28,511 nt of DNA from a virus. Each line of letters begins with the position of its first letter. Position 1 is the stretch's first letter. The position numbers were made by a program, and so were the translations under genes. The notes beneath the pieces are model-generated. The model had not been told where the DNA came from and did no database searches. It was given only the letters and a program-made list of their open reading frames with translations. The stretch spans positions 775-29,285 of IMG/VR virus record IMGVR_UViG_3300000115_000123. One strand, written 5' to 3'. Of the stretch, positions 5,476-12,672 are shown piece after piece.

Positions 5476-5566
5476 AATTTTGTACGAACATTTAAAATGT
5501 TCTATGTTGCCTGTCCCATAGTGCTAGACAGATTACTCACTCTCACTTTTATTTCAAAGATACTTG
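5438..5566. repeat. 25-base direct repeat pair, one copy inside the terminator
   Basis: Copy A (5438-5462) and copy B (5542-5566) share 23 of 25 bases; both differences are G in A and A in B. Copy A is the interior of the terminator hairpin; copy B lacks the GGACATCC arms. The copies are 104 bases apart, in the gap between convergent operons. Copy B may be a decayed terminator or a protein- or RNA-binding site. Confidence 0.7.
5486..5502. other. 17-base perfect palindrome
   Basis: GAACATTT-A-AAATGTTC is a perfect inverted repeat with a one-base centre, just right of the terminator. The single-base loop makes an RNA hairpin strained, so a DNA-binding dimer site is at least as likely. Confidence 0.5.
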
Positions 5567-5628
5567 AGCTTTCACCTATACGTCTGTACAACGCCCCACA
5601 GGATAAAAACCGTTAGGTCTTATACTTG

Positions 5629-5892
5629 TCACATATCAGCAACAACTCCTTTCGTTGGTGTTATAACTTGGTCAAAGTACGCCCAATATTCGCCTTCACT
5701 TTCACCAAACGTTACATCTTTATAACCTATAGAACCTAAGTAACCCATATCAGTATCGTACTCTTTTAGTTTGATACCTAACTCACCAGCAGGGTCTGAC
5801 GTAGTAAGTCCTATAGAAATGTCTGTAATAATTCCGTCTCTATTGATACCTCTCTTGGAGATTTCAACTTTATCACCTATCTTAATTATCAT
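5629..5892 (-). CDS. small SH3/KOW-like protein
   Basis: This 87-residue protein begins IKIGDKVEISKRGINRDGIITDIS, the glycine-turn pattern of SH3/KOW-like barrels (about residues 3-25), and ends with SEGEYWAYFDQVITP. It is acidic and all-beta in appearance. The start ATG overlaps the stop of the upstream minus-strand gene (TAATG), so the two are translated together. Similar small barrel proteins are common among early or accessory genes of marine T4-like phages. No function is known to me. It ends 150 bases from the shared bidirectional terminator. Confidence 0.75.
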   Translation of the reverse strand: MIIKIGDKVEISKRGINRDGIITDISIGLTTSDPAGELGIKLKEYDTDMGYLGSIGYKDVTFGESEGEYWAYFDQVITPTKGVVADM

Positions 5893-6146
5893 TATGCCGC
5901 CTCCAACATTGACATTGGTACTCTATAACTTCTACCAAGCATATTTACTACACACCTAGATTGATTAATCTTAGTAATTACACCAGGAGTTTTTTTAGTC
6001 TTTTGGACAACAAACACTTTTTGTCCTACAGATAGAGAAGATTTAGCATTCATAACTTTAACATCACTAATAAAACTAGAAAGTTCATTCAGTTCAGTTA
6101 AAGACAGTTGTTGGATGCCAGCCTTGATTAGTTGGATTTTGTTCAT
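5892..6146 (-). CDS. small protein with N-terminal helix and SH3-like barrel
   Basis: This 84-residue protein has an N-terminal helical part (KIQLIKAGIQQLSLTELNEL, residues 3-22) followed by VGQKVFVVQKTKKTPGVITKI (about 41-61) and a closing strand CVVNMLGRSYRVPMSML, a KOW/SH3-like barrel. ATG 6146 has AAAGG seven bases upstream on the minus strand. The gene is first in a two-gene leftward operon driven by the promoter at 6177-6205. Together with the downstream protein it may be a pair of nucleic-acid or RNA-polymerase binding factors, but that is only suggested by the fold. Confidence 0.75.
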   Translation of the reverse strand: MNKIQLIKAGIQQLSLTELNELSSFISDVKVMNAKSSLSVGQKVFVVQKTKKTPGVITKINQSRCVVNMLGRSYRVPMSMLEAA

Positions 6147-6176
6147 AATATAACCTTTCGTTTTAAATATAGATAT

Positions 6177-6205
6177 ATCCTATCACATAAATACTTTAAA
6201 GTCAA
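6177..6205 (-). promoter_or_regulatory. sigma70-type promoter for the leftward operon
   Basis: On the minus strand, TTGACT (6205-6200) and TAGGAT (6182-6177) are separated by exactly 17 bases, 5/6 matches at -35 and 4/6 at -10. This differs from the TATAAATA sites of the rightward genes and suggests host-polymerase (early) expression. Confidence 0.75.
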
Positions 6206-6213
6206 GCATTATT

Positions 6214-6241
6214 TTGACTTTATTTCAAGGTGCGACAGAAT
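6214..6241 (+). promoter_or_regulatory. divergent sigma70-type promoter, rightward
   Basis: TTGACT (6214-6219), 16 bases, then CAGAAT (6236-6241). The -35 together with that of the leftward promoter forms the inverted repeat AAAGTCAA (6198-6205) and TTGACTTT (6214-6221). The -10 is weak. It would serve the small genes from 6287. Confidence 0.45.
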
Positions 6242-6247
6242 GTCTCA
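6231..6247. promoter_or_regulatory. candidate operator palindrome over the rightward -10
   Basis: TGCGACA-GAA-TGTCTCA is an imperfect inverted repeat (6 of 7 arm positions pair) covering the -10 of the rightward promoter. A repressor dimer could block that promoter without touching the leftward one. Confidence 0.35.
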
Positions 6248-6286
6248 GTTTTGTTCACTATTTGTTCTTTTTGAAAGGAGAATATT

Positions 6287-6427
6287 ATGGGATTTTTAAC
6301 TAAATTATGGACTATGACAGATAGTCTATGGAAACCTAAACCGTTAGTATTGACGAAAGACATGGAAGTCAAACCTAAGAAGAAAAAGAAATCAACTAAA
6401 AAGAAATCAACTAAAAAAAGGAGTTAA
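6287..6427 (+). CDS. 46-residue Lys-rich protein
   Basis: ATG 6287 is preceded by an excellent AAAGGAG (6274-6280). The N-terminal 23 residues contain aromatic and hydrophobic positions (MGFLTKLWTMTDSLWKPKPL); the C-terminal third is KKKKKSTKKKSTKKRS, with an in-frame repeat encoded by a repeated AAGAAATCAACTAAA. The tail should bind nucleic acid or acidic membranes. Its last codons (AAA AGG AGT TAA) also provide the AGGAG ribosome site for the next gene, so the Lys/Arg/Ser ending may be partly forced by that signal. No family recognised. Confidence 0.65.
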   Translation: MGFLTKLWTMTDSLWKPKPLVLTKDMEVKPKKKKKSTKKKSTKKRS

Positions 6428-6428
6428 C

Positions 6429-6551
6429 ATGAATTGCGACAACTGTGGTCATCCTTCTCATTGTGGAACACCCTTAATGAAGACCAATGAGGGTAGTGAG
6501 TATGAAGTTTGTAAACATTGTAGATGTGAGGAGTGTACTCCAAAGGAATAA
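6429..6551 (+). CDS. 40-residue Cys-rich, zinc-ribbon-like protein
   Basis: This microprotein has seven Cys (3, 6, 12, 28, 31, 33, 36): a first knuckle CDNC plus HC, and a second CKHCRCEEC. Two C-x2-C pairs separated by about 20 residues match a minimal treble-clef or zinc-ribbon layout. The ATG lies five bases after AGGAG in the previous coding end, and the gene is followed by a normal-spaced start at 6555 whose own site (AAAGGA) is formed by the codons AAG GAA here. It probably binds zinc; partner unknown. Confidence 0.6.
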   Translation: MNCDNCGHPSHCGTPLMKTNEGSEYEVCKHCRCEECTPKE

Positions 6552-6554
6552 ATT

Positions 6555-6824
6555 ATGCCAAGAATGAGGGAGTTTACCTTTAATAATGGAAAAGAAGATA
6601 AAATAATAGAAGCAATGTCTTATAAGAAAGCCGTGAAGTCTTATCAGTCAAGTGCAAATAGAAAAGAAGACGGCGATACAGTTAACGTTTACTGGTTAAG
6701 TAAAAAAGGTAAAGAAGAAAGTCTAGTACAGAAATTACCTTTAGGTAGAAAAATTAGGCAAGCGGAAATAATTGAAAGAGAAAAGGCGGCACTTAAAGCG
6801 GCTAAAGAAGCAGGTAGTAGATAA
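6555..6824 (+). CDS. basic helical protein, unknown function
   Basis: This 89-residue protein begins MPRMREFTFNNGKEDKIIEA, then a Lys/Ser-rich helix (SYKKAVKSYQSSANRK), a short beta segment DTVNVYWLSKKGKEESLVQKLPLG (about 41-64), and a long charged C-terminal helix REKAALKAAKEAGS. Such small proteins often stand next to the PAAR/gp25 block of marine T4-like phages. The stop overlaps the next start (TAATG). It may be a minor virion or DNA-binding protein; not recognised. Confidence 0.7.
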   Translation: MPRMREFTFNNGKEDKIIEAMSYKKAVKSYQSSANRKEDGDTVNVYWLSKKGKEESLVQKLPLGRKIRQAEIIEREKAALKAAKEAGSR

Positions 6825-6967
6825 TGGCAAAATTAGCAAAATCATTTGTACCTCATGTTTCAACACCTAAGAAGACTAGTCAAGGTAAACGAAAAGGTGT
6901 ATCTTTCTCTACTATGAACAAAGCTAAGAAACGAGATTTCAAAGCATACAAAGGACAAGGTAAATAA
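6824..6967 (+). CDS. 47-residue strongly basic protein
   Basis: MAKLAKSFVPHVSTPKKTSQGKRKGVS... has about 14 Lys/Arg in 47 residues and ends KAYKGQGK. There are no acidic residues except one Asp (KKRDFK). The start overlaps the previous stop (TAATG), and its stop TAA directly touches the PAAR start ATG. The tight packing and late position suggest a minor virion or scaffolding peptide; nucleic-acid binding is likely from charge alone. No family recognised. Confidence 0.65.
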   Translation: MAKLAKSFVPHVSTPKKTSQGKRKGVSFSTMNKAKKRDFKAYKGQGK

Positions 6968-7267
6968 ATGGGTCAACCAGTTATACGTTCAGGTTTAGAT
7001 AGTCATGCTGGGCATGCCAGTCCTACTCCTAACCCTTTTCACAAAACAGCATACACAGGTGGGTCACCTAATGTTAATACTAATGGCGCTGCCACTATTC
7101 GTAAAGGTAAAGACGCCACTTCTTGTGGAGACCCTGCTACAGGTGGGTCAACTACTGTATTTGTAAACGGTAAAGGTATTCACAGGAGTGGTGACGCAAC
7201 AGGTGGTCATGGTAGTTGGGTACCAAATAACGCAACAGGTGGAAGTTCTAACGTAAACGCTGGATAA
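6968..7267 (+). CDS. PAAR-motif tail-spike tip protein (T4 gp5.4-like)
   Basis: At 99 residues this is nearly the length of T4 gp5.4 (97). VFVNGKGIHRSGD (64-76) is the classic PAAR core; GG-turn repeats (TGGSPNVNTNG, TGGSTTVFVNG, TGGHGSWV, TGGSSNVNAG) form the triangular cone. Likely metal ligands are H16, C53, H72 and H81. The protein caps the central spike on the underside of the baseplate and sharpens it for piercing the host outer membrane. It sits immediately before gp25; no gp5 spike-lysozyme is in the window, so that gene must lie elsewhere. Confidence 0.88.
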   Translation: MGQPVIRSGLDSHAGHASPTPNPFHKTAYTGGSPNVNTNGAATIRKGKDATSCGDPATGGSTTVFVNGKGIHRSGDATGGHGSWVPNNATGGSSNVNAG

Positions 7268-7271
7268 TCTT

Positions 7272-7279
7272 TATAAATA
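7272..7279 (+). promoter_or_regulatory. T4-type late promoter for gp25
   Basis: Perfect TATAAATA followed by GT. The ATG of gp25 is at 7285, so T4 geometry puts +1 on the A of ATG. No Shine-Dalgarno lies within 15 bases of that start. Confidence 0.75.
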
Positions 7280-7284
7280 GTCGT

Positions 7285-7728
7285 ATGGCTATTACACAAT
7301 CAGGTTATAGAGACGCTCAAACTACTAATGCTTCAAGTAGAAGTGTTAGATTATATAAGGATTTAGCATTATCTTTTGAGAGAAATGATAATACTAAAGA
7401 TATAATAGTTAAGAAAGACATAGAGGCAGTGAAACAATCTGTCAGAAATCTTATATTAACTAATCATTTTGAGAGACCTTTTCATCCTGAGATAGGATCA
7501 AATGTTACAGCAGTATTATTTGAACCAATGAACCCTATCACAGCAAATAGTTTAACAAGAGTAATAGAAGAAACAATTGTAAACTTTGAACCAAGAGCAA
7601 GACTAGTATCTGTTAATGCTATTCCTAATCTGGCACAAAACGCTTACAATGTAACAATAAGTTTTTATGTAGTGAACATACCAGGCGAGTTGGTAGAGTT
7701 AACTACACTACTAGAAAGAAGTAGATAA
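7285..7728 (+). CDS. gp25: baseplate wedge subunit gp25
   Basis: This 147-residue protein belongs to the GPW/gp25 family of contractile-tail baseplates (T4 gp25 has 132). The region KDIEAVKQSVRNLILTNHFE (about 46-65) followed by RPFHPEIGSNVTAVLFEPMN (66-85) is the conserved EPR-type core; FEPRARLVSVNAIP (about 103-116) and the closing strand ISFYVVNIPGE complete the fold. The protein joins gp6 in the inner wedge and initiates sheath attachment. The stop overlaps the gp6 start (TAATG). Its own start may be leaderless: the predicted late mRNA begins at the ATG. Otherwise it must be coupled to PAAR translation 17 bases upstream. Confidence 0.9.
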   Translation: MAITQSGYRDAQTTNASSRSVRLYKDLALSFERNDNTKDIIVKKDIEAVKQSVRNLILTNHFERPFHPEIGSNVTAVLFEPMNPITANSLTRVIEETIVNFEPRARLVSVNAIPNLAQNAYNVTISFYVVNIPGELVELTTLLERSR

Positions 7729-9584
7729 TGGCAACGAACAAAAAACTAGAAGTAACAGATTTAGATTTTGATACAATCAAAACTAATCTTAAAAAATTTT
7801 TAAGACAACAAGACCAATTTACTGATTATGACTTTGAAGGTTCTACAATCAGTTCATTGTTAGATGTTCTAGCATACAACACACACTACAACGGCGTTTA
7901 TGCCAATGTTCTTGCCAATGAAATGTTTTTAGATAGTGCTGATATGAGAAACAGTATTGTCTCACATGCTAAACATGTAGGTTACACACCAAGAAGTGCA
8001 ACAGCACCTTATGCTGATGTTGACTTAGTTGTCAATAATGCTACTGGTGCAACTTTAACTGCCGCTCAAGGTACAACATTTACATCTACAGTTGATGGCG
8101 TGTCTTACAATTATATTGTAAAAGAAGATACTACAACTACACCAGTTGATGGTGTTTATACATTTAAGAATTTAAATTTATATGAAGGTACTTTAGTTAC
8201 AAACAAATATACAGTTAACACAGCAGACGCCAATCAGCGTTTCTTAATTAAGAATGATATGGCAGATACAACAACTTTATTAGTTAAAGTTCAAAACAGT
8301 TCATCTGATACTACTACAACAACATATGTATTGTCAACAGACTTAGTAGATGTATCAAGTACATCAACAGTTTATTTTTTAGAAGGTGCTGAAGACGAAC
8401 AGTATGAAGTTATATTTGGTGATGGTGTTTTAGGTAAAGCATTATCAACAGGTAATATTGTTTCACTCACATACATAGTTACTAATGGTTCAGATAGTAA
8501 TGGTGCTAGTTCATTTGCATTATCTGGTAATGTAGGTGGTTTTACTGATGTCAGTTTAACTGTAAACACAAACAGCGTTAACGGTGCAGACCCGGAAAGT
8601 CCGGCAAGTATTCGTTTCAACGCACCAAAACAATATGCCACACAAAATAGGGCAGTAACGGCGAAAGACTATGAAAGTAAAGTTAAATCAATTTATTCAA
8701 ATGCTAAATCAGTTCAAGTATGGGGTGGTGAAGATAATGAAACACCCGTTTATGGTAGAGTATATATCTCTATCAATCCTGTTGCTGGTGCTACACTTAC
8801 AGAAGCAACTAAGTCAGATATTATAACTCAACTAAAAAATTTTAATGTTGCAAGTATCACACCTGTAATTGAGAATCCAGAAACAACATTTATACAACCA
8901 ACTGTAACTGTAAGGTATGACGCTAAGTCAACTACTAACACAGCTGAAAGTATTAAGTCATTAGTACAAACAGCAATAACAAATTTTAATACAGATAACT
9001 TACAAGAGTTTGACCAAGTATTCAGACATTCTAAATTTATTGAAACAGTAAACAAAGCAGACGATAGTATTTTATCAAACATCACAACACTTAAATTACA
9101 CAAAGCATTTACTGCTACAGTATCAAGTTCAACAACATATACAATTAGTTTTAATAACGCATTATATAATCCACACTCTGGTCACAATTCAGACATGGGT
9201 GGTATATTATCTTCTTCTTCGTTTAAAGTATCTGGTGATACTACAAATGATTATTTTTTAAATGATGACGGACAAGGTAATATAAGATTGTATTATGTCG
9301 CAGGTGGTGTTAATGTTTACACAAACAATACACAAGGTACAATAAACTATACAACAGGAAAAATAACTTTAAATAGTTTACATATTTCTGAGGTTGGTAA
9401 TGTTGACGGTGCCACTTCTACTACCATTAGACTAACAGTAGTACCTAATTCAGTTGATGTAGTTCCAGTTCGTAATCAAGTTATACAAATAGATGAAACA
9501 AATGCTACTGTGGTTGTAACTGCTGATGACTACGATACTACATCAGGTATAGGATACACAACAGCGACAAACTATGCGAGTTAG
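7728..9584 (+). CDS. gp6: baseplate wedge subunit gp6
   Basis: This 618-residue protein is close to T4 gp6 (660). The start LDFDTIKTNLKKFLRQQDQF...DFEGSTISSLLDVLAYNTHYN (about 12-57) is the conserved N-terminal helical domain seen in T4-like and gpJ-like baseplate proteins. QYATQNRAVTAKDYESKVKS (about 304-323) with VWGGEDNETPVYGRVYISI is the baseplate-J core. The C-terminal 180 residues are Thr/Asn-rich beta structure. Gp6 forms the continuous ring that links wedges and drives the baseplate switch. Translation couples to gp25 through TAATG. Two consecutive stops (TAG TAA) precede the next gene. Confidence 0.9.
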   Translation: MATNKKLEVTDLDFDTIKTNLKKFLRQQDQFTDYDFEGSTISSLLDVLAYNTHYNGVYANVLANEMFLDSADMRNSIVSHAKHVGYTPRSATAPYADVDLVVNNATGATLTAAQGTTFTSTVDGVSYNYIVKEDTTTTPVDGVYTFKNLNLYEGTLVTNKYTVNTADANQRFLIKNDMADTTTLLVKVQNSSSDTTTTTYVLSTDLVDVSSTSTVYFLEGAEDEQYEVIFGDGVLGKALSTGNIVSLTYIVTNGSDSNGASSFALSGNVGGFTDVSLTVNTNSVNGADPESPASIRFNAPKQYATQNRAVTAKDYESKVKSIYSNAKSVQVWGGEDNETPVYGRVYISINPVAGATLTEATKSDIITQLKNFNVASITPVIENPETTFIQPTVTVRYDAKSTTNTAESIKSLVQTAITNFNTDNLQEFDQVFRHSKFIETVNKADDSILSNITTLKLHKAFTATVSSSTTYTISFNNALYNPHSGHNSDMGGILSSSSFKVSGDTTNDYFLNDDGQGNIRLYYVAGGVNVYTNNTQGTINYTTGKITLNSLHISEVGNVDGATSTTIRLTVVPNSVDVVPVRNQVIQIDETNATVVVTADDYDTTSGIGYTTATNYAS

Positions 9585-9587
9585 TAA

Positions 9588-12500
9588 ATGGCAAAATTTG
9601 ACAAAAAAATAAGTAACTTAGTTTCACGGCAGTTACCTGCCCATATACAGGCAAATCATCCACTATTAGTAGAGTTCGTAAAACAGTATTATGTTTTTAT
9701 GGACTCAGCACAAATCACTTTATCAAGTGTTAGTGCCTCTGACCAAATATTATTAGAAGCTGCAACTGGTGGGTTTGTTGCCTTAAATGCAACTAACGAA
9801 TTTGGTAAAGACGAAGGTGATTATATTCTTAGTGAACAAGAGAGTATAGGTGAGTTTACAAAAGGTGAAACTATTACAGGTGCCACTTCAGGTCAAACGG
9901 CAACTATACTTGCTGAAGATACAGACGCATTAAAATTATATGTTACAGAAAATAGTTTATTCGTAACAGGTGAAACTTTAACAGGTAGTACATCTGGTGC
10001 TCAAGGTGTTATATCAAGGTACAGACCAAACCCTAACGCACACTTAACACAACTGTTAGAGTATGCAGACGTTAACGATACTATAGATGATTTCTTTAAA
10101 CAATTTAGAAATACATTTTTACAAACTTTACCAAACACACTTACAAATGGTTTAGATAAAAGACAACTAACAAAAAATATTATATCATTATACAAAGCAA
10201 AAGGTACAAAAGCGGCAAATGAAATATTTTTCCGTGCCTTGTTTAATGAAACTCCAGAATTATATTACCCTACAGTAGATATGATGAGAGTATCAGACGG
10301 TAACTTTGATACTGAACAAATAATTAAAGCAACACTATCAGCACCGTCTGATGGTAACATGAACAATCTAGTAGGTAAAACAATTACACAAGCAGATATA
10401 GTAGGTAATGATACAGTAGATATTGCCAGTTCAGTTGTTGAGAAGGCAACAATATCTACGATATCGTTAAATGGTGTTTCGCATGATGTTGCTACATTTG
10501 TTTTAAATAAAGATAGTACATCTGGTTCATTTTCAAGTAGTGGAGGTGACGGATTAGTTTTAGATACAGCTGCTGATGAAAATGATAATATAATTTTAGA
10601 TGGTACAGATAGTTCATCTACAAATGCAGGTGATAGATTAATACAAAATACTAAATCAATATTTTTTGGTACAGATAATACAGATAGTGATGTTACTATA
10701 GAATGTAATGTTGAAAGTATATTAGATGATGTATCAGTAAATAGTGGTGGTCAATATTACTCTGTAGGTGAAAACATAAACTTTACAAAAGAAAAAGGTG
10801 GTACAGGTGCCATTGCACAAATAGAACAAGTTACATATGGTGTTATTGATAGTGTACAAATAGAAAATGGTGGTTCAGGTTACGCAGTAGGTGACGCATT
10901 ATCAGTTACAAATCCTACAAGTGGTGATGGTCTTGCAGGTACAGTTGCAGTTGTCAATGGTGGTTTTACTTTAGAAGGTGATACACATGATGACGGTATT
11001 CTTTTATTAGAACAAGGTACAGGTTTTCAACTTGTTATGGAAGCAGCGACAAACAGTTCTTCAAATGATATAACAAAAATTAGATTATCAAATAAAGGTG
11101 GTGGTTATCTATCATTACCTACAGTATCAGTAACTTCAACTGGTGGTTCAAATGCTCTTGTATATCCTGTATCTTCAAGTATAGGTAAAGCATTATCTGC
11201 TAAAGTTATTGACCATGGATTTAGATATGAGACAGCACCTGAAGTATCGCCAAAACTTCACATACAAATAGATACGCTATCAAGTAACTTCACTTCTGGT
11301 GAAACAATCACAGCTTCGTCTGAGGATTATATGGCGTTAGAGGCATATGAACAAATAGATTTCCCAATATTACTAGAAGACTTTAGACAAGCAGTAATTA
11401 GATTAGAAGATTTTGAAAGAGGTGACTTAGTTACGGAAGATGGCGAACAATTTGCATTAGAAGAATTTGTATCAGGCGCCGTACCAGAAAGTGCAAGTCC
11501 AGATTTCTTACGAGACGAAACAGATAACGACAGAATTGTATATAACGAATATGTATTAAAAGATAATACAGATTATATTGTGTTGAATGGCACAGATGGT
11601 TCATCTACAAATGCAGGTGGTAAAATACAAAGAGACGACCAAGAAACAGCGTCAGGTACTTTTGAAACTTTTGACGCAGCTACAAACATTCTTACACTAA
11701 AAGAAACTACAGGTACTTTTGATGACAAAGTTACAATCACAGGTTCTACATCAGGTGAAACGGCAAGAGTAAGAAACTATAATCCACAAGATACAAAAGC
11801 AAGTATGACTGCCACAGTAGGTACTGCCATAGAAACAGATGGTAGTAATACAGGTGTTGATGGACAGTTATCAGAAAGTACAAAGAAAGTACAAGACAGT
11901 TTATACTACCAAGATTATTCATACATTATTAAAGTTGGAGAAAGTATTACTGAATGGAGAGATTATCTTAAATCTGCCATACACCCTGCCGGTTTTTATT
12001 TCCAAGGGGAAGTTGCAATCAAAACACAATTGAATGCTAAGATGAAAACTGGATATACTAGAATATCCGGTCTTACTGAAACAGATGAAGTTGTTGAAAT
12101 ACTATCTGTTATCTTTAGTGAGAAGATTGGTAGAAGACTTGGTACGCCAACTGATGGTACAAGTGTAAGAAGTACACCTCAATTAGGTATAGAGGGTAGT
12201 GCTTCATTTGGTACTACAAGAGACGTTACACTTAATCAGGAGATTACACTTAAAACAAATCAACAAACTCAACAACAGTTTAGGTCTACAGATATTAAAC
12301 AAGGTCTAGTATATGCAGGTCCTCGTATGAAAACTATAGGCAATTTAGTCTCAGGTGCATTTGACCATACACCAGATAGAATGTTATTAAATGGTACTGA
12401 TGGTTCATCTACACATGGAAATGACGGATTAATATTAGAAGACGGTGGAGATATGAAACAAGAATTAGGTCTACGAGATATGGATAGCGGTATCACAATT

Positions 12501-12638
12501 GCCACTATAAATAGTATTAAATTAACAGGAACAGGTAATACATCATTTGATGGTGAGGCAAATAGAATAGATGATTTCAGTACAGGTCTTAAAACTAACT
12601 TTACTATACCTGCTCAAATAAAAACCTCGCTTGGTTAA
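9588..12638 (+). CDS. large baseplate/structural protein in the gp7 position
   Basis: This 1016-residue protein has nearly the length of T4 gp7 (1032) and sits between gp6 and gp8 as gp7 does, but I cannot confirm homology by eye. The N-terminus KFDKKISNLVSRQLPAHIQANHPLLVEFVKQYYVFMD is helical and typical of marine T4-like baseplates. The rest is modular: G-E-T-(I/L)-T-G-x-T-S-G hairpins at about residues 93, 127, 570 and 713; GG-x-x-Y-x-V-G-(D/E) turns at about 388-445; and three copies of L-(N/D)-G-T-D-x-S-S-T near 337, 666 and 934. SLYYQDYSYIIKVGESITEWRDYLKSAIHPAGF (about 768-800) is a conserved helical segment. It is likely a wedge or peripheral baseplate protein. It starts three bases after gp6. 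Confidence 0.7.
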   Translation: MAKFDKKISNLVSRQLPAHIQANHPLLVEFVKQYYVFMDSAQITLSSVSASDQILLEAATGGFVALNATNEFGKDEGDYILSEQESIGEFTKGETITGATSGQTATILAEDTDALKLYVTENSLFVTGETLTGSTSGAQGVISRYRPNPNAHLTQLLEYADVNDTIDDFFKQFRNTFLQTLPNTLTNGLDKRQLTKNIISLYKAKGTKAANEIFFRALFNETPELYYPTVDMMRVSDGNFDTEQIIKATLSAPSDGNMNNLVGKTITQADIVGNDTVDIASSVVEKATISTISLNGVSHDVATFVLNKDSTSGSFSSSGGDGLVLDTAADENDNIILDGTDSSSTNAGDRLIQNTKSIFFGTDNTDSDVTIECNVESILDDVSVNSGGQYYSVGENINFTKEKGGTGAIAQIEQVTYGVIDSVQIENGGSGYAVGDALSVTNPTSGDGLAGTVAVVNGGFTLEGDTHDDGILLLEQGTGFQLVMEAATNSSSNDITKIRLSNKGGGYLSLPTVSVTSTGGSNALVYPVSSSIGKALSAKVIDHGFRYETAPEVSPKLHIQIDTLSSNFTSGETITASSEDYMALEAYEQIDFPILLEDFRQAVIRLEDFERGDLVTEDGEQFALEEFVSGAVPESASPDFLRDETDNDRIVYNEYVLKDNTDYIVLNGTDGSSTNAGGKIQRDDQETASGTFETFDAATNILTLKETTGTFDDKVTITGSTSGETARVRNYNPQDTKASMTATVGTAIETDGSNTGVDGQLSESTKKVQDSLYYQDYSYIIKVGESITEWRDYLKSAIHPAGFYFQGEVAIKTQLNAKMKTGYTRISGLTETDEVVEILSVIFSEKIGRRLGTPTDGTSVRSTPQLGIEGSASFGTTRDVTLNQEITLKTNQQTQQQFRSTDIKQGLVYAGPRMKTIGNLVSGAFDHTPDRMLLNGTDGSSTHGNDGLILEDGGDMKQELGLRDMDSGITIATINSIKLTGTGNTSFDGEANRIDDFSTGLKTNFTIPAQIKTSLG

Positions 12639-12646
12639 ACTGAGCG

Positions 12647-12654
12647 TATAAATA
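12647..12654 (+). promoter_or_regulatory. T4-type late promoter for the gp8-like gene
   Basis: Perfect TATAAATA followed by GT in a 34-base gap. Predicted +1 near 12660; the leader would then hold GGAG (12664-12667) and the ATG at 12673, a conventional arrangement. Confidence 0.78.
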
Positions 12655-12672
12655 GTTTATGACGGAGAAAAA

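Noticed and set aside
5771-5959. + strand frame of 62 codons over the minus-strand SH3-like genes
   Set aside because: It overlaps two convincing minus-strand genes joined by TAATG with a promoter and ribosome site; the + product is Pro/Ile-rich without features.
6968-7267. gp5 spike-lysozyme next to PAAR and gp25
   Set aside because: No frame in the neighbourhood has a lysozyme domain or a spike beta-helix; the gene must be elsewhere.
12659-12672. Upstream ATG (12659) as the start of the gp8-like gene
   Set aside because: It is out of frame with the gene and lies at the predicted transcription start; ATG 12673 has GGAG at normal spacing.
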